From: Chitinivibrionia bacterium
GTDB lineage: Bacteria; Krumholzibacteriota; Krumholzibacteriia; WVZY01
DNA: 7,214 nucleotides
NCBI GenBank assembly: GCA_016208665.1
Contig: JACQXT010000124.1
Coordinates: 1 to 7,214, forward strand
Direction: 5' to 3'
A program made the translations under genes and the position numbers. Below the pieces are notes generated by a model. That model worked only from the letters and a program-made list of their open reading frames with translations. It searched no databases and had not been told where the DNA came from. Positions 1 to 6,112 of the stretch are shown piece after piece; position 1 is the first letter of the stretch, and each line of letters begins with the position of its first letter.

Positions 1-276
1 CTCTCTCGATTCGTTGTGGGGATGCGCTCGGTGCTGGCCGTGACCGCCGGGATCGGCCGCTACCCGGCTGGGAAGATGCTGGTCTATTCTACGATCTCCT
101 ACCTGATCTTCACCGCGATTGTCATGTACGCGGCGATGAAACTGGTTGAGAATATGGAGGTCATCCTGTATTATATCCGAACCTATGACCGCACGGTCTG
201 GACGCTGGCGATTCTGCTGGTCGCCGGCCTGCTTGCGGCGAAAATAATCTCGGTCAGAAGGAGCGGTGTTAAATGA
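1..276 (+). CDS. DedA-family membrane protein, C-terminal part (5' end outside the window)
   Basis: The reading frame is open from base 1, so the gene starts upstream; the GTG at 16 is internal. The 91 visible residues begin LSRFVVGMRS and continue through AGIGRYP. This matches the conserved R-F-x-x-G-x-R...AG segment of DedA (SNARE-associated/VTT) proteins, although the usual Pro before the Gly is Val here. Two hydrophobic spans follow, at about visible residues 28-47 and 66-82, and the tail is short and basic (VRRSGVK). DedA proteins are inner-membrane proteins linked to lipid-carrier recycling (undecaprenyl phosphate or phospholipid flipping) and envelope homeostasis. The substrate of this one cannot be told. 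The stop overlaps the ddl start (ATGA, 273-276), so the two genes are probably co-translated. A DedA protein beside ddl fits an envelope-related unit. The family call is fairly safe; the exact role is inference. Confidence 0.75.
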   Translation, partial: LSRFVVGMRSVLAVTAGIGRYPAGKMLVYSTISYLIFTAIVMYAAMKLVENMEVILYYIRTYDRTVWTLAILLVAGLLAAKIISVRRSGVK

Positions 277-1307
277 AGATTGTGCTGCTGACGGGCGGCG
301 ATTCCAACGAGCGCGAGGTGTCCCTCAATTCGGGGCGGTCGGTGCAGGCGGCATTGCAACGCCTCGGCCATGAGGTTCTGGCGGTTGACCCGTTGGGCGG
401 CAGGCCGCAGCTGGACAATCAGTCCCGGACGGCTACCGGTGCGTTACCCGACCAGGGAGCGTCATTGCCGACCAAGCCGGTCTCGCTTTCGCTGGTCGAC
501 ACGCTGTCCACTGCAAAGAGTGCCGACATCGACTGCGTGTTTATTGCACTTCACGGAGGGAGCGGTGAAAACGGGACGGTCCAGGCTCTGCTCGAACTGG
601 CGGGTGTGGCCTACACCGGCTCCAACATGACCGCTTCCGCCATCGCCATGGACAAGGCGGTATCCAAGCGGTTGTTTGCCTCGGTGGGGATACTGACTCC
701 GGAGTTTCGACTGTATCGACTTGAAGACGAGTTCGTGCCTTACGGCATCGTGCGCGAAATCGCTGAGCGGATGTCTTTGCCTTTGATTGTCAAACCAAAC
801 GACAGCGGCTCGACGGTCGGCCTTACCAAGGTCGAGGAGGTTGAGGACTTGCACCCGGCCCTGGTTACCGCCAGTCAGGAGTCGCGGCATATTCTGGTGG
901 AGCAGTTTATCGCAGGGCGCGAAATAACCGCGGCGGTGCTTAACCGTGAGCCCCTGCCGCTGGTCGAAATCAAGCCTAAAAAGGGTTTGTACGATTACGA
1001 ATCCAAGTACACCAAGGGAATGTCAGAGTACTTTGTTCCGGCCGAAATTCCCTCCGAGATCGCGGACAAGATTCAGCAAGCCGCGCTCAAAGCCTATGAT
1101 GTCGTCGGTGCCTCGGGTTTGGCGCGAGTCGACTTCATCCTCGCACCTGATCGGCAGTTCTACTGTCTCGAATTGAACACGCTTCCCGGAATGACCGATC
1201 TTTCGCTGGCTCCAATGGCGGCCAAAGCGGCCGGGATCAGTTTTGATCAGTTGGTGCAGCGGCTGATCGAGTGCGCCGTAAAACCGGCCATGCGGGTAGA
1301 TGGATAA
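273..1307 (+). CDS. ddl: D-alanine--D-alanine ligase
   Basis: A cytoplasmic ATP-grasp enzyme that joins two D-Ala molecules, using ATP, to make the dipeptide end of the peptidoglycan stem peptide. At 344 aa it is within the family range, somewhat longer than E. coli DdlB because of extra residues at about 41-85. Visible landmarks are GGDSNEREVS (E13), HGGSGENG (94-101), MDK (K128) and VKPNDSGSTVG (K174, S180). Further on are YDYESKY (Y246), the R285/D287 pair, and LELNTLPGMT (E300, N302). By alignment E13, S180 and Y246 correspond to the Glu15-Ser150-Tyr216 triad of E. coli DdlB. The Tyr indicates a normal D-Ala-adding enzyme, not a VanA-type D-lactate ligase. The start is supported by AGAAGGAG at 256-263, nine bases before the ATG, and by the ATGA overlap with the upstream gene. 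Nothing appears missing. It shares 8 bp with the following HAD gene. Confidence 0.96.
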   Translation: MKIVLLTGGDSNEREVSLNSGRSVQAALQRLGHEVLAVDPLGGRPQLDNQSRTATGALPDQGASLPTKPVSLSLVDTLSTAKSADIDCVFIALHGGSGENGTVQALLELAGVAYTGSNMTASAIAMDKAVSKRLFASVGILTPEFRLYRLEDEFVPYGIVREIAERMSLPLIVKPNDSGSTVGLTKVEEVEDLHPALVTASQESRHILVEQFIAGREITAAVLNREPLPLVEIKPKKGLYDYESKYTKGMSEYFVPAEIPSEIADKIQQAALKAYDVVGASGLARVDFILAPDRQFYCLELNTLPGMTDLSLAPMAAKAAGISFDQLVQRLIECAVKPAMRVDG

Positions 1308-1832
1308 ACTCTCGCCCAAGGCGATCATCTTCGATTTCGGCTCGACACTGGTCGAATACCCATCCACGACGTGGGAGGAAGTGAATTCCGAGTGCGTTGA
1401 GGCAGCCCGGCAGTGGCTGATAGCGCGGGGTAAAACGGTGCCGGACGAGGCATCGTTCCACGGGAAGTTCCAAGCGATTCGCGAAACTTATCGAGAGACT
1501 GCTGCCCGGACCCTGATCGAGTGGACGGTCCCGCAGGTGGCGGCCCGCGTTCTGAAGGAGTTTCAAATCGACTCTAGATATTCAGTTCGTCCTTCGGTCT
1601 TCGTAAACCGCATCCCGACATATTCTACGAGGCTTCTAATCTGGCCGGCTGGGCGCCTTCCGAATGCGTCTACATCGGCGATCGATATGTAGAGGATGTA
1701 ACGGGGCCGACCTCGATCGGCATGCCTGCGATTCTCAAGCTGCACCCGGAACGAGCGTATCCGCCAGATCTCTCATACAACGTCCGGAGGGTGCGCACCC
1801 TGCCGGAGTTGGAGCAGCATTTCGACCTCTGA
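1300..1832 (+). pseudogene. HAD-family hydrolase gene broken by an internal deletion and frameshift
   Basis: Two halves of one HAD hydrolase lie in different frames. The first half starts at ATG 1300, inside the end of ddl, and has HAD motif I (IIFDFGSTLVEY, nucleophile D12) and a helical cap region ending near RVLKEFQIDS. Read on, that frame gives unrelated residues and stops at 1692. From about 1581 the -1 frame resumes the family with FSSSFGLRKPHPDIFYEA (motif III Lys) and VYIGDRYVED (motif IV), then ends at TGA 1830-1832. The -1 frame has a stop at 1575-1577, so the join is at about 1573-1583. Together the halves give only about 177 codons, where relatives have roughly 230-245. The rest of the cap and motif II (the Ser/Thr strand) are absent, so no ribosomal frameshift could restore the fold. 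Motif I has Gly at the D+2 position where phosphatases usually have Asp. There is no clear Shine-Dalgarno, so translation is probably coupled to ddl. Either a true pseudogene or an assembly error. Confidence 0.8.
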
Positions 1833-1866
1833 TCGGCCGGCTGCGGGTCGGTTGGGTCAGTTTTTT
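1829..1866 (+). terminator. Intrinsic terminator closing the dedA-ddl-HAD unit
   Basis: A hairpin pairs 1829-1841 (CTGATCGGCCGGC) with 1847-1860 (GTCGGTTGGGTCAG), with one bulged G at 1856, four or five G-T pairs and a five-base loop (TGCGG, 1842-1846). Six T residues (1861-1866) follow at once. The stem begins at the last codon and stop (TGA 1830-1832) of the HAD gene. Stem, loop and T-run are all visible; no folding energy was computed. Confidence 0.8.
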
Positions 1867-1868
1867 CG

Positions 1869-1897
1869 TTGGCGAACCCCGGCTTCTATCTTATCAT
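1869..1897 (+). promoter_or_regulatory. Candidate sigma70-type promoter for the M42-cysS unit
   Basis: TTGGCG at 1869-1874 (4 of 6 matches to the -35 consensus) and TATCAT at 1892-1897 (5 of 6 to the -10) are 17 bases apart. They lie just after the terminator and about 55 bases before the M42 start. Transcription would begin near 1904. The position is right and the match moderate; no experimental support. Confidence 0.4.
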
Positions 1898-1952
1898 TAT
1901 TCCTCAGAAGATTGAGTAGCTGAGAATTCGCGTTGAGGAGGCGCACGAGAAG

Positions 1953-2783
1953 ATGGACCAGACGGAACTGCTGCTGAAAGTACTCACCGAGGCTGACGGC
2001 GTCGCCGGGCATGAAGATGAAATTCGCCGGCTAATGGCGCGGGAGCTTAAGGGGAGTGTCGACGAGATCCTCTATGACAAAATGGGATCAATTGTAGGGC
2101 GCAAGGCCGGGAGCGCTGACCGTCCCCGAGTCCTGGTCGAGGGGCACATGGACGAAATCGGGTTCATGGTCAAGGAGATCACGGAGCAGGGATTTCTCAA
2201 GTTTCTCCCGCTCGGGGGTTGGTGGGGGCATGTTACGCTAGGACAGCGGATGCGGGTTCTTACTTCGAAGGGGGTGGTCCCAGGCGTGGTTGGCTCCACG
2301 CCGCCGCACTTGCTCGAGGCCAAAGACCGTGAGAAAGTGATTGAGATCAAGGATATGTTCATCGACGTCGGCTCGATGGAGAAGCAAAATACGGCCAAGC
2401 AGCTCGGAGTGCGGGTGGGCGACCCGATTGTCCCGGAGAGCCAGTTCACAATCATGGGAAACAAGAAGAACTACCTTTCAAAGGCGTTCGACAACCGGAT
2501 GGGCTGCGCGGTGGCGATTGAAGTAGTTCGCAAACTGGCCAAGGTCAAACACCCCAACACGGTTTATGCTGGTGGCTCCACTGAGCGCGGTGGCGGGGAC
2601 GGCGGTGTGATTCATAAATCTCGTCTGGGAGTACCGACGATATATATAGGTGCCCCGACGCGGTACATTCATACTCATAATGCCATCATGAACCGATCCG
2701 ATTATGACAACACCGTGAAGTTGCTGGTCGAGGTGATCAAGGTTCTTGACGAGAAGACCGTAAACTCATTCACGGAGGCTTAG
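1953..2783 (+). CDS. M42-family (TET/glutamyl aminopeptidase-like) metallopeptidase with an internal in-frame deletion
   Basis: M42 peptidases are cytoplasmic di-zinc aminopeptidases, often dodecameric, that trim short peptides. Here the N-terminal half is normal: VEGHMDEIGFMV (zinc ligand H65), the PDZ-like insert at about 75-165, and SKAFDNRMG (bridging ligand D180). The C-terminus is also normal: DGGVIHKSRLGVPTIYIGAPTRYIHTH (ligand H240) and the final helix through LVEVIKVLD. Between them, HPNTVYAGGSTE (200-211) runs straight into RGGGDGG (212-218). The family has about 80 more residues there, carrying the QEE catalytic/zinc Glu pair and the Asp zinc ligand of the DVG strand. The D-to-H ligand distance is 60 residues against 141 in Pyrococcus horikoshii TET (182 to 323). 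The product is 276 aa instead of about 340-360, and I expect it to be inactive if the sequence is right. The usual GGTD is GGGD. The start is supported by GAGGAGG at 1935-1941, 11 bases upstream. It ends 6 bp before cysS. Family call very sure; functional state doubtful. Confidence 0.9.
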   Translation: MDQTELLLKVLTEADGVAGHEDEIRRLMARELKGSVDEILYDKMGSIVGRKAGSADRPRVLVEGHMDEIGFMVKEITEQGFLKFLPLGGWWGHVTLGQRMRVLTSKGVVPGVVGSTPPHLLEAKDREKVIEIKDMFIDVGSMEKQNTAKQLGVRVGDPIVPESQFTIMGNKKNYLSKAFDNRMGCAVAIEVVRKLAKVKHPNTVYAGGSTERGGGDGGVIHKSRLGVPTIYIGAPTRYIHTHNAIMNRSDYDNTVKLLVEVIKVLDEKTVNSFTEA

Positions 2784-2789
2784 GCGTCG

Positions 2790-4184
2790 ATGTCCCTCAG
2801 GTTCAGAAACAGCCTTACGCGGCGGATAGAAGAGTTCGTCCCGATAGAGCCCGGCAAAGTGCGGATGTATACCTGTGGTCCAACGGTTTACAACTTCGCT
2901 CACATTGGCAACTTCCGTACCTACCTTTTTGAGGACCTGCTTCGTCGATATCTCAAGTACAAGGGATTTCAGGTCACGCAGGTGATGAACCTCACGGACA
3001 TCGACGACAAGACGATCCGCGACTCCCGGGCGGCGGGAGTGTCGTTGCATCAGTGGACGGCGCCGATTACCCAGGCTTTCTTCGATGACCTTGACTCGCT
3101 GGGCATCGAGCGCGCAGAGCACTCTCCCGCCGCTACCGAGCACATCCCCGAGATGGTTGATATCATCAAGCGTCTGCGTGACCGGGGCCTGGCCTACCAG
3201 GTTGACGGCAATTGGTACTATCGCATTTCGGGCTTTCCCGATTACGGTAAGCTGGCCAATTTGGATACGGCCGGATTGAAAGCGGGCGCCAGGGTTGCCG
3301 CCGATGAGTACGAAAAGGACTCGGTGAGCGATTTCGCCCTGTGGAAGGCCTGGGACGAGGCGGACGGCGACGTCTTCTGGGAGACGGAGCTCGGAAAGGG
3401 ACGGCCGGGTTGGCATATCGAATGTTCAGCCATGAGCGTCAAATACCTCGGTGAGCATTTTGATATCCACACCGGTGGCGTCGACAACATGTTTCCGCAC
3501 CACGAGAACGAGATTGCCCAGAGCGAGGGAGCCTTCGACCATAAGTTCGTAAATTACTGGCTGCACAGCGAGTTTCTACTCGTCGAAGGACGAAGGATGG
3601 CCAAGTCGCTTGGCAATTTCTTCACTCTGCGCGACATCCTGAAGCTGGGTCACTCGCCCCAAGCGGTACGGTACTTGCTCCTGTCAACGCACTACCGGCA
3701 GCAATTGAACTTCTCGTTCGACGGTCTGCAAGCGGCCAGAGGAGCCCTGGAACGTTACAACGACTTTGTCGCCAACCTCTCGCAGTACCAAGACGGCCAA
3801 TCCAACGGCCTGGCCGAGGGATATACAAAGACCGCGGCGGACGGATTCGAACAAGGTCTGGATGATGATCTCAATATCTCAGCCGCTTTGGGAACGGTCT
3901 TTGACTTTGTTCGCGACATCAATCGTCTGGCCGCTGGAAGACAAATGTCGCTGGCGGAGAGGGACGAGGCATTGGCACTTGTCAAGCGATTCGATACGGT
4001 GCTGAATTTCGCTCAGAAAGCAACTTCGCTTGATGCCGAAATAGAGAAGCTTATTGCGCAGCGCAACCAGGCCCGCAAGAACCGCGACTTTGCGCTTGCC
4101 GATCGCATCCGCGGTGACCTGCTGGCCCAGGGAATAGTCCTTGAAGATACAGCGCAGGGGGTCCGCTGGAAGCGAAAGACCTGA
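2790..4184 (+). CDS. cysS: Cysteinyl-tRNA synthetase
   Basis: A class I aminoacyl-tRNA synthetase that charges tRNA-Cys with cysteine in the cytoplasm; normally essential. At 464 aa it is the same size as E. coli CysRS (461) and aligns throughout. Key parts are CGPTVYNFAHIGN (zinc ligand C29; HIGH-type motif HIGN at 38-41), NLTDIDDK (67-74) and GRPGWHIECSAM (C212). FPHHENEIAQ (H237, E241) completes the zinc site. KMSKS appears as RMAKS (269-273), followed by the GNFFTLRD segment. The anticodon-binding helices end with GIVLEDTAQGVRWKRK. The Lys-to-Arg and Ser-to-Ala changes in KMSKS are conservative; the second Lys (K272) is kept. The ATG at 2790 has GGAGG at 2774-2778, inside the end of the M42 gene, so the two genes probably share a transcript. 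No truncation is seen, in contrast to the gene before it. Confidence 0.97.
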   Translation: MSLRFRNSLTRRIEEFVPIEPGKVRMYTCGPTVYNFAHIGNFRTYLFEDLLRRYLKYKGFQVTQVMNLTDIDDKTIRDSRAAGVSLHQWTAPITQAFFDDLDSLGIERAEHSPAATEHIPEMVDIIKRLRDRGLAYQVDGNWYYRISGFPDYGKLANLDTAGLKAGARVAADEYEKDSVSDFALWKAWDEADGDVFWETELGKGRPGWHIECSAMSVKYLGEHFDIHTGGVDNMFPHHENEIAQSEGAFDHKFVNYWLHSEFLLVEGRRMAKSLGNFFTLRDILKLGHSPQAVRYLLLSTHYRQQLNFSFDGLQAARGALERYNDFVANLSQYQDGQSNGLAEGYTKTAADGFEQGLDDDLNISAALGTVFDFVRDINRLAAGRQMSLAERDEALALVKRFDTVLNFAQKATSLDAEIEKLIAQRNQARKNRDFALADRIRGDLLAQGIVLEDTAQGVRWKRKT

Positions 4185-4188
4185 AGTC

Positions 4189-4209
4189 AGTTGCGCGATG
4201 GCGGCAACT
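4189..4209 (+). other. Small hairpin after cysS, possible weak terminator
   Basis: AGTTGC (4189-4194) can pair with GCAACT (4204-4209) around a nine-base loop, five bases after the cysS stop. The nearest T-rich stretch (TTGTCTTTT, 4216-4224) is several bases away, so termination would be weak. It overlaps the candidate tRNA promoter, and the two readings compete. Confidence 0.25.
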
Positions 4210-4219
4210 TGCGTATTGT
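4191..4219 (+). promoter_or_regulatory. Weak candidate promoter for tRNA-Thr
   Basis: TTGCGC (4191-4196) and TATTGT (4214-4219) each match 4 of 6 consensus bases with a 17-base spacer. Transcription would start about 20 bases before the tRNA. Matches this weak occur by chance, and the tRNA may instead be read through from cysS. Confidence 0.25.
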
Positions 4220-4245
4220 CTTTTGGCCGGTCCGCGATTCTGAAG

Positions 4246-4318
4246 GCCGACGTAACTCAGCTGGTAGAGTAGCTGATTTGTAATCAGCCTGTCCTCGGTT
4301 CAAATCCGGGCGTCGGCT
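4246..4318 (+). tRNA. tRNA-Thr, anticodon TGT (reads ACA)
   Basis: A complete 73-base cloverleaf. The acceptor stem GCCGACG (4246-4252) pairs fully with CGTCGGC (4311-4317), and the discriminator is T4318. The D arm is ACTC/GAGT with loop AGCTGGTA. The anticodon stem is GCTGA/TCAGC with loop TTTGTAA, giving anticodon TGT at 4279-4281. The variable loop is five bases. The T arm is CTCGG/CCGGG with one T-G pair and loop TTCAAAT. U8, A9, U33 and the D-loop GG are in place. The 3' CCA is not encoded and must be added after transcription. Five T residues (4320-4324) follow. Confidence 0.97.
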
Positions 4319-4322
4319 CTTT

Positions 4323-4339
4323 TTCAAATTCAAATTCAA
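4323..4339 (+). repeat. Short tandem repeat TTCAAA between tRNA-Thr and the ABC gene
   Basis: Nearly three copies of TTCAAA (TTCAAA TTCAAA TTCAA) fill most of the 26-base gap between the tRNA and the next ATG. The unit resembles the tRNA's own T loop (TTCAAAT, 4299-4305). It may be a replication-slippage product, a scar of rearrangement, or chance. There is no ribosome-binding sequence in the gap. Confidence 0.6.
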
Positions 4340-4344
4340 CCGGA

Positions 4345-5232
4345 ATGCGCAAGGGTGATATCGTCGCCCTGGACGGAGTCAGTCTATCCGTGACGGAAGG
4401 GGAGATATTCGCTCTACTAGGGCCAAACGGGGCCGGAAAAACCACTCTGCTTAGGGCGGTCCTCGGGATTACTTCCATTACGTCCGGTTCGGCGACGGTT
4501 AGGGGAATCCCGCCGTCCGACAGCAGGTCTCGCGTAGGCGTTGGGTATCTCCCCGAGAACCACCGCTTCCCGGGGCATCTGACCGGTCTGGGGCTACTGG
4601 AGTTGACCGGGCGGATGCACCGCCTGGATCGGTCGCAACTCGATCAGCGCAGCGAAGAATTGCTGGAGCTGACGGGGATGTCGAGGTGGTCCGACATGAA
4701 GCTACGGAAGTACTCAAAAGGGATGCTCCAGCGAATCGGCCTGGCGCAGGCGCTCATGCCTGATCCCGACCTCTTGTTTCTCGACGAACCGACCGACGGC
4801 GTCGATCCGGTCGGGCGCGCGGATATCCGGCAGGTTATGACCCGGGTTCGCGAAGAGGGGAAGACGATTGTTCTTAACAGCCATCTGTTGTCGGAAGTGG
4901 AGACAGTCGCTGACCGGGTGGCGATCTTGTCGCGTGGGCGACTCATGAAGGTAGCCACCGTCGAGGAGTTGACCTCGCGGGCCAGCCAATACGAGATCGA
5001 GGCCGAGTTCGGCAACACGCTGATAACGGTGCCCGACGAGGTCGGTAAACTCGTGGCCCTATCGTCGCGGCGACTGGTTGTCGAACTCGTGGATCCGATA
5101 CGAATCAACGACCTCATCGACAACATCCGCATGAAGCGCATTGCCATCAGGACAGTGAAGCCGCTTAAGGTCACGCTGGAGCAATCATTCCTGGAGGCGG
5201 TGGCCGGCGACAATGAGGAGGCTTCGCAATGA
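4345..5232 (+). CDS. ABC transporter ATP-binding protein (ABC-2 exporter type), N-terminus apparently clipped
   Basis: The cytoplasmic ATPase of an ABC-2 exporter; it works with the permease that overlaps its stop codon. In order: Walker A GPNGAGKTT (26-34), Q-loop region as GYLPENHRFPG (Glu71 at the Gln position, as in many NatA-like proteins), and a signature helix with YSKGM (123-127) in place of LSGGQ. Then come Walker B LLFLDEPT (143-150; D147, E148), D-loop GVDP and H-loop NSH (H180). The C-terminal extension (about 205-295) is typical of NatA/CcmA-like exporters. At 295 aa the body is full length, but it begins at MRKGDIVALDGVSL. Relatives start about 8-10 residues earlier with a first beta-strand and an aromatic A-loop residue; Lys3 sits where Tyr or Phe is expected. 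No ATG, GTG or TTG lies further upstream in frame before the stop at 4270, and no Shine-Dalgarno is visible. The 5' end may be lost or mis-assembled. The substrate is unknown. Confidence 0.93.
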   Translation: MRKGDIVALDGVSLSVTEGEIFALLGPNGAGKTTLLRAVLGITSITSGSATVRGIPPSDSRSRVGVGYLPENHRFPGHLTGLGLLELTGRMHRLDRSQLDQRSEELLELTGMSRWSDMKLRKYSKGMLQRIGLAQALMPDPDLLFLDEPTDGVDPVGRADIRQVMTRVREEGKTIVLNSHLLSEVETVADRVAILSRGRLMKVATVEELTSRASQYEIEAEFGNTLITVPDEVGKLVALSSRRLVVELVDPIRINDLIDNIRMKRIAIRTVKPLKVTLEQSFLEAVAGDNEEASQ

Positions 5233-6014
5233 GAGGGATTCTGATCGACACGCTGGTGGAACTGCTCGATCGCAGAGTGGTATGGGTTTACGCTGTTGTA
5301 ACTGTGATTGCGATCTTCGTGATTGTCGCGACCAGCTCGGCCAACCTCCAGATTCAGGGAGAAGAGATTGATCTGTCGAATATGAACGACCAGCTTGGCA
5401 ATCCGTTGATGATGGGAGTCAATGCCTTCGCCTATGTGCTCGTCTTCTTGTCGGTGATGGCGTCGGCCGGGAGTATCCCCGGCATGCTGGTAAAGGGCCG
5501 CGCCGAATATTATCTGTCGCAACCATTGCCGCGAACCTCTCTGATAATGCGAAAATTGCTCAGCCTGTGGTTGGTTTACTCGGGTTTGGTTGTTTCCTGT
5601 GTGGCTGTAATCTGGGTCGTTGCAGGGATCGTACTCGGTCTGTTCGGTCACGGGCTGTTGTGGTTGCTGTTGATTCACATCCTGTCGCTGGCAATTTGGC
5701 TCTGCGTAACGGCCTGCGCCGGTGTAGTCGCGGGATCGGCCGCGATGAGCATGATGGCAGCGTTTGTTGTCTGGGTATTTCAACGGATACTGGTGTTTCA
5801 CGAAGAGATTGCGGCGTTCGCGGATTCCAAACCGATTGAATACACAGTCACGGGTTTGTACCACCTGTTTCCTAAAACCGGCCAGATGTATGATTTGGTG
5901 GAAACTCTGGTGTCGGGAAGACCCGCCGACTGGATGCCGCTATACAGTTCGCTCCTGCTGGCCACTGTTCTGCTGAGTGTGACCTGCCGCATATTCGAAC
6001 ACAAGAGTTACTAG
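5229..6014 (+). CDS. ABC-2 type transporter permease
   Basis: The inner-membrane partner of the preceding ATPase. The 261 residues contain about six hydrophobic spans, near 17-36, 62-82, 110-138, 143-164, 165-186 and 237-253. After the second span is GMLVKGRAEYYLSQPLPRTS (85-104), the characteristic ABC-2 pattern (block of K-G-x-x-x-x-x-L-S-x-P-x-x-R) that contacts the ATPase. The N-terminus is short and cytoplasmic, with an outside loop at about 38-60 rich in acidic and polar residues. The start is firm: GAGGAGG at 5215-5221 lies seven bases upstream, and the ATG overlaps the ATPase stop (ATGA), indicating coupled translation and equal dosage. No substrate-defining feature is recognisable; lipids, drugs or small peptides are all possible for this family. 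The gene looks intact and ends at TAG 6012-6014. Confidence 0.88.
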   Translation: MRGILIDTLVELLDRRVVWVYAVVTVIAIFVIVATSSANLQIQGEEIDLSNMNDQLGNPLMMGVNAFAYVLVFLSVMASAGSIPGMLVKGRAEYYLSQPLPRTSLIMRKLLSLWLVYSGLVVSCVAVIWVVAGIVLGLFGHGLLWLLLIHILSLAIWLCVTACAGVVAGSAAMSMMAAFVVWVFQRILVFHEEIAAFADSKPIEYTVTGLYHLFPKTGQMYDLVETLVSGRPADWMPLYSSLLLATVLLSVTCRIFEHKSY

Positions 6015-6015
6015 C

Positions 6016-6038
6016 CCCGTTGCCTATCGCCGAACGGG
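6016..6038 (+). other. Hairpin just after the permease gene
   Basis: CCCGTT (6016-6021) pairs perfectly with AACGGG (6033-6038) around an 11-base loop, directly after the permease stop. Only AATCACTTT follows, with no proper T-run, so it may stabilise the mRNA end or act as a poor terminator. Confidence 0.3.
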
Positions 6039-6044
6039 AATCAC

Positions 6045-6073
6045 TTTACACAGTCTGTGGAGGGCCGTATATT
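6045..6073 (+). promoter_or_regulatory. Sigma70-type promoter for the M20 peptidase gene
   Basis: TTTACA (6045-6050, 5 of 6) and TATATT (6068-6073, 5 of 6) are separated by the ideal 17 bases. Transcription would begin near 6080, giving a leader of about 33 bases. This is the best promoter-like sequence in the window and marks the M20 gene as a separate unit from the exporter. Confidence 0.65.
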
Positions 6074-6100
6074 CGGCGGAAAATGCGATGTTCATAACAC

Positions 6101-6105
6101 AGGAG
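6101..6105 (+). promoter_or_regulatory. Shine-Dalgarno that decides the M20 start
   Basis: AGGAG lies seven bases before ATG 6113. Another ATG at 6106 almost touches this site and is in a frame that does not encode the peptidase, so 6113 is the right start. Confidence 0.75.
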
Positions 6106-6112
6106 ATGAGTG

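Noticed and set aside
273..1307. Vancomycin-resistance (VanA-type) ligase
   Set aside because: The YDYESKY segment with Tyr246 and the Glu-Ser-Tyr triad are those of ordinary D-Ala-D-Ala ligases, and no van genes are nearby.
1578..1610. Programmed -1 frameshift joining the HAD halves
   Set aside because: No slippery heptamer is seen, and motif II plus about 60 residues would still be missing.
1664..1915. Open frame of 83 codons on the + strand after the HAD gene
   Set aside because: It runs in a third frame across the HAD 3' half and the terminator, has no Shine-Dalgarno, and gives a product with no family character.
2766..3416. Open frame of 216 codons on the - strand inside cysS
   Set aside because: cysS is unmistakable on the other strand; this is its mirror frame.
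4644..5864. Long open frame of 406 codons on the - strand
   Set aside because: It lies antisense to two well-supported ABC genes, and its residues (rich in R, S, T, Q, H) match no family I know. Codon bias in the + strand genes explains it.
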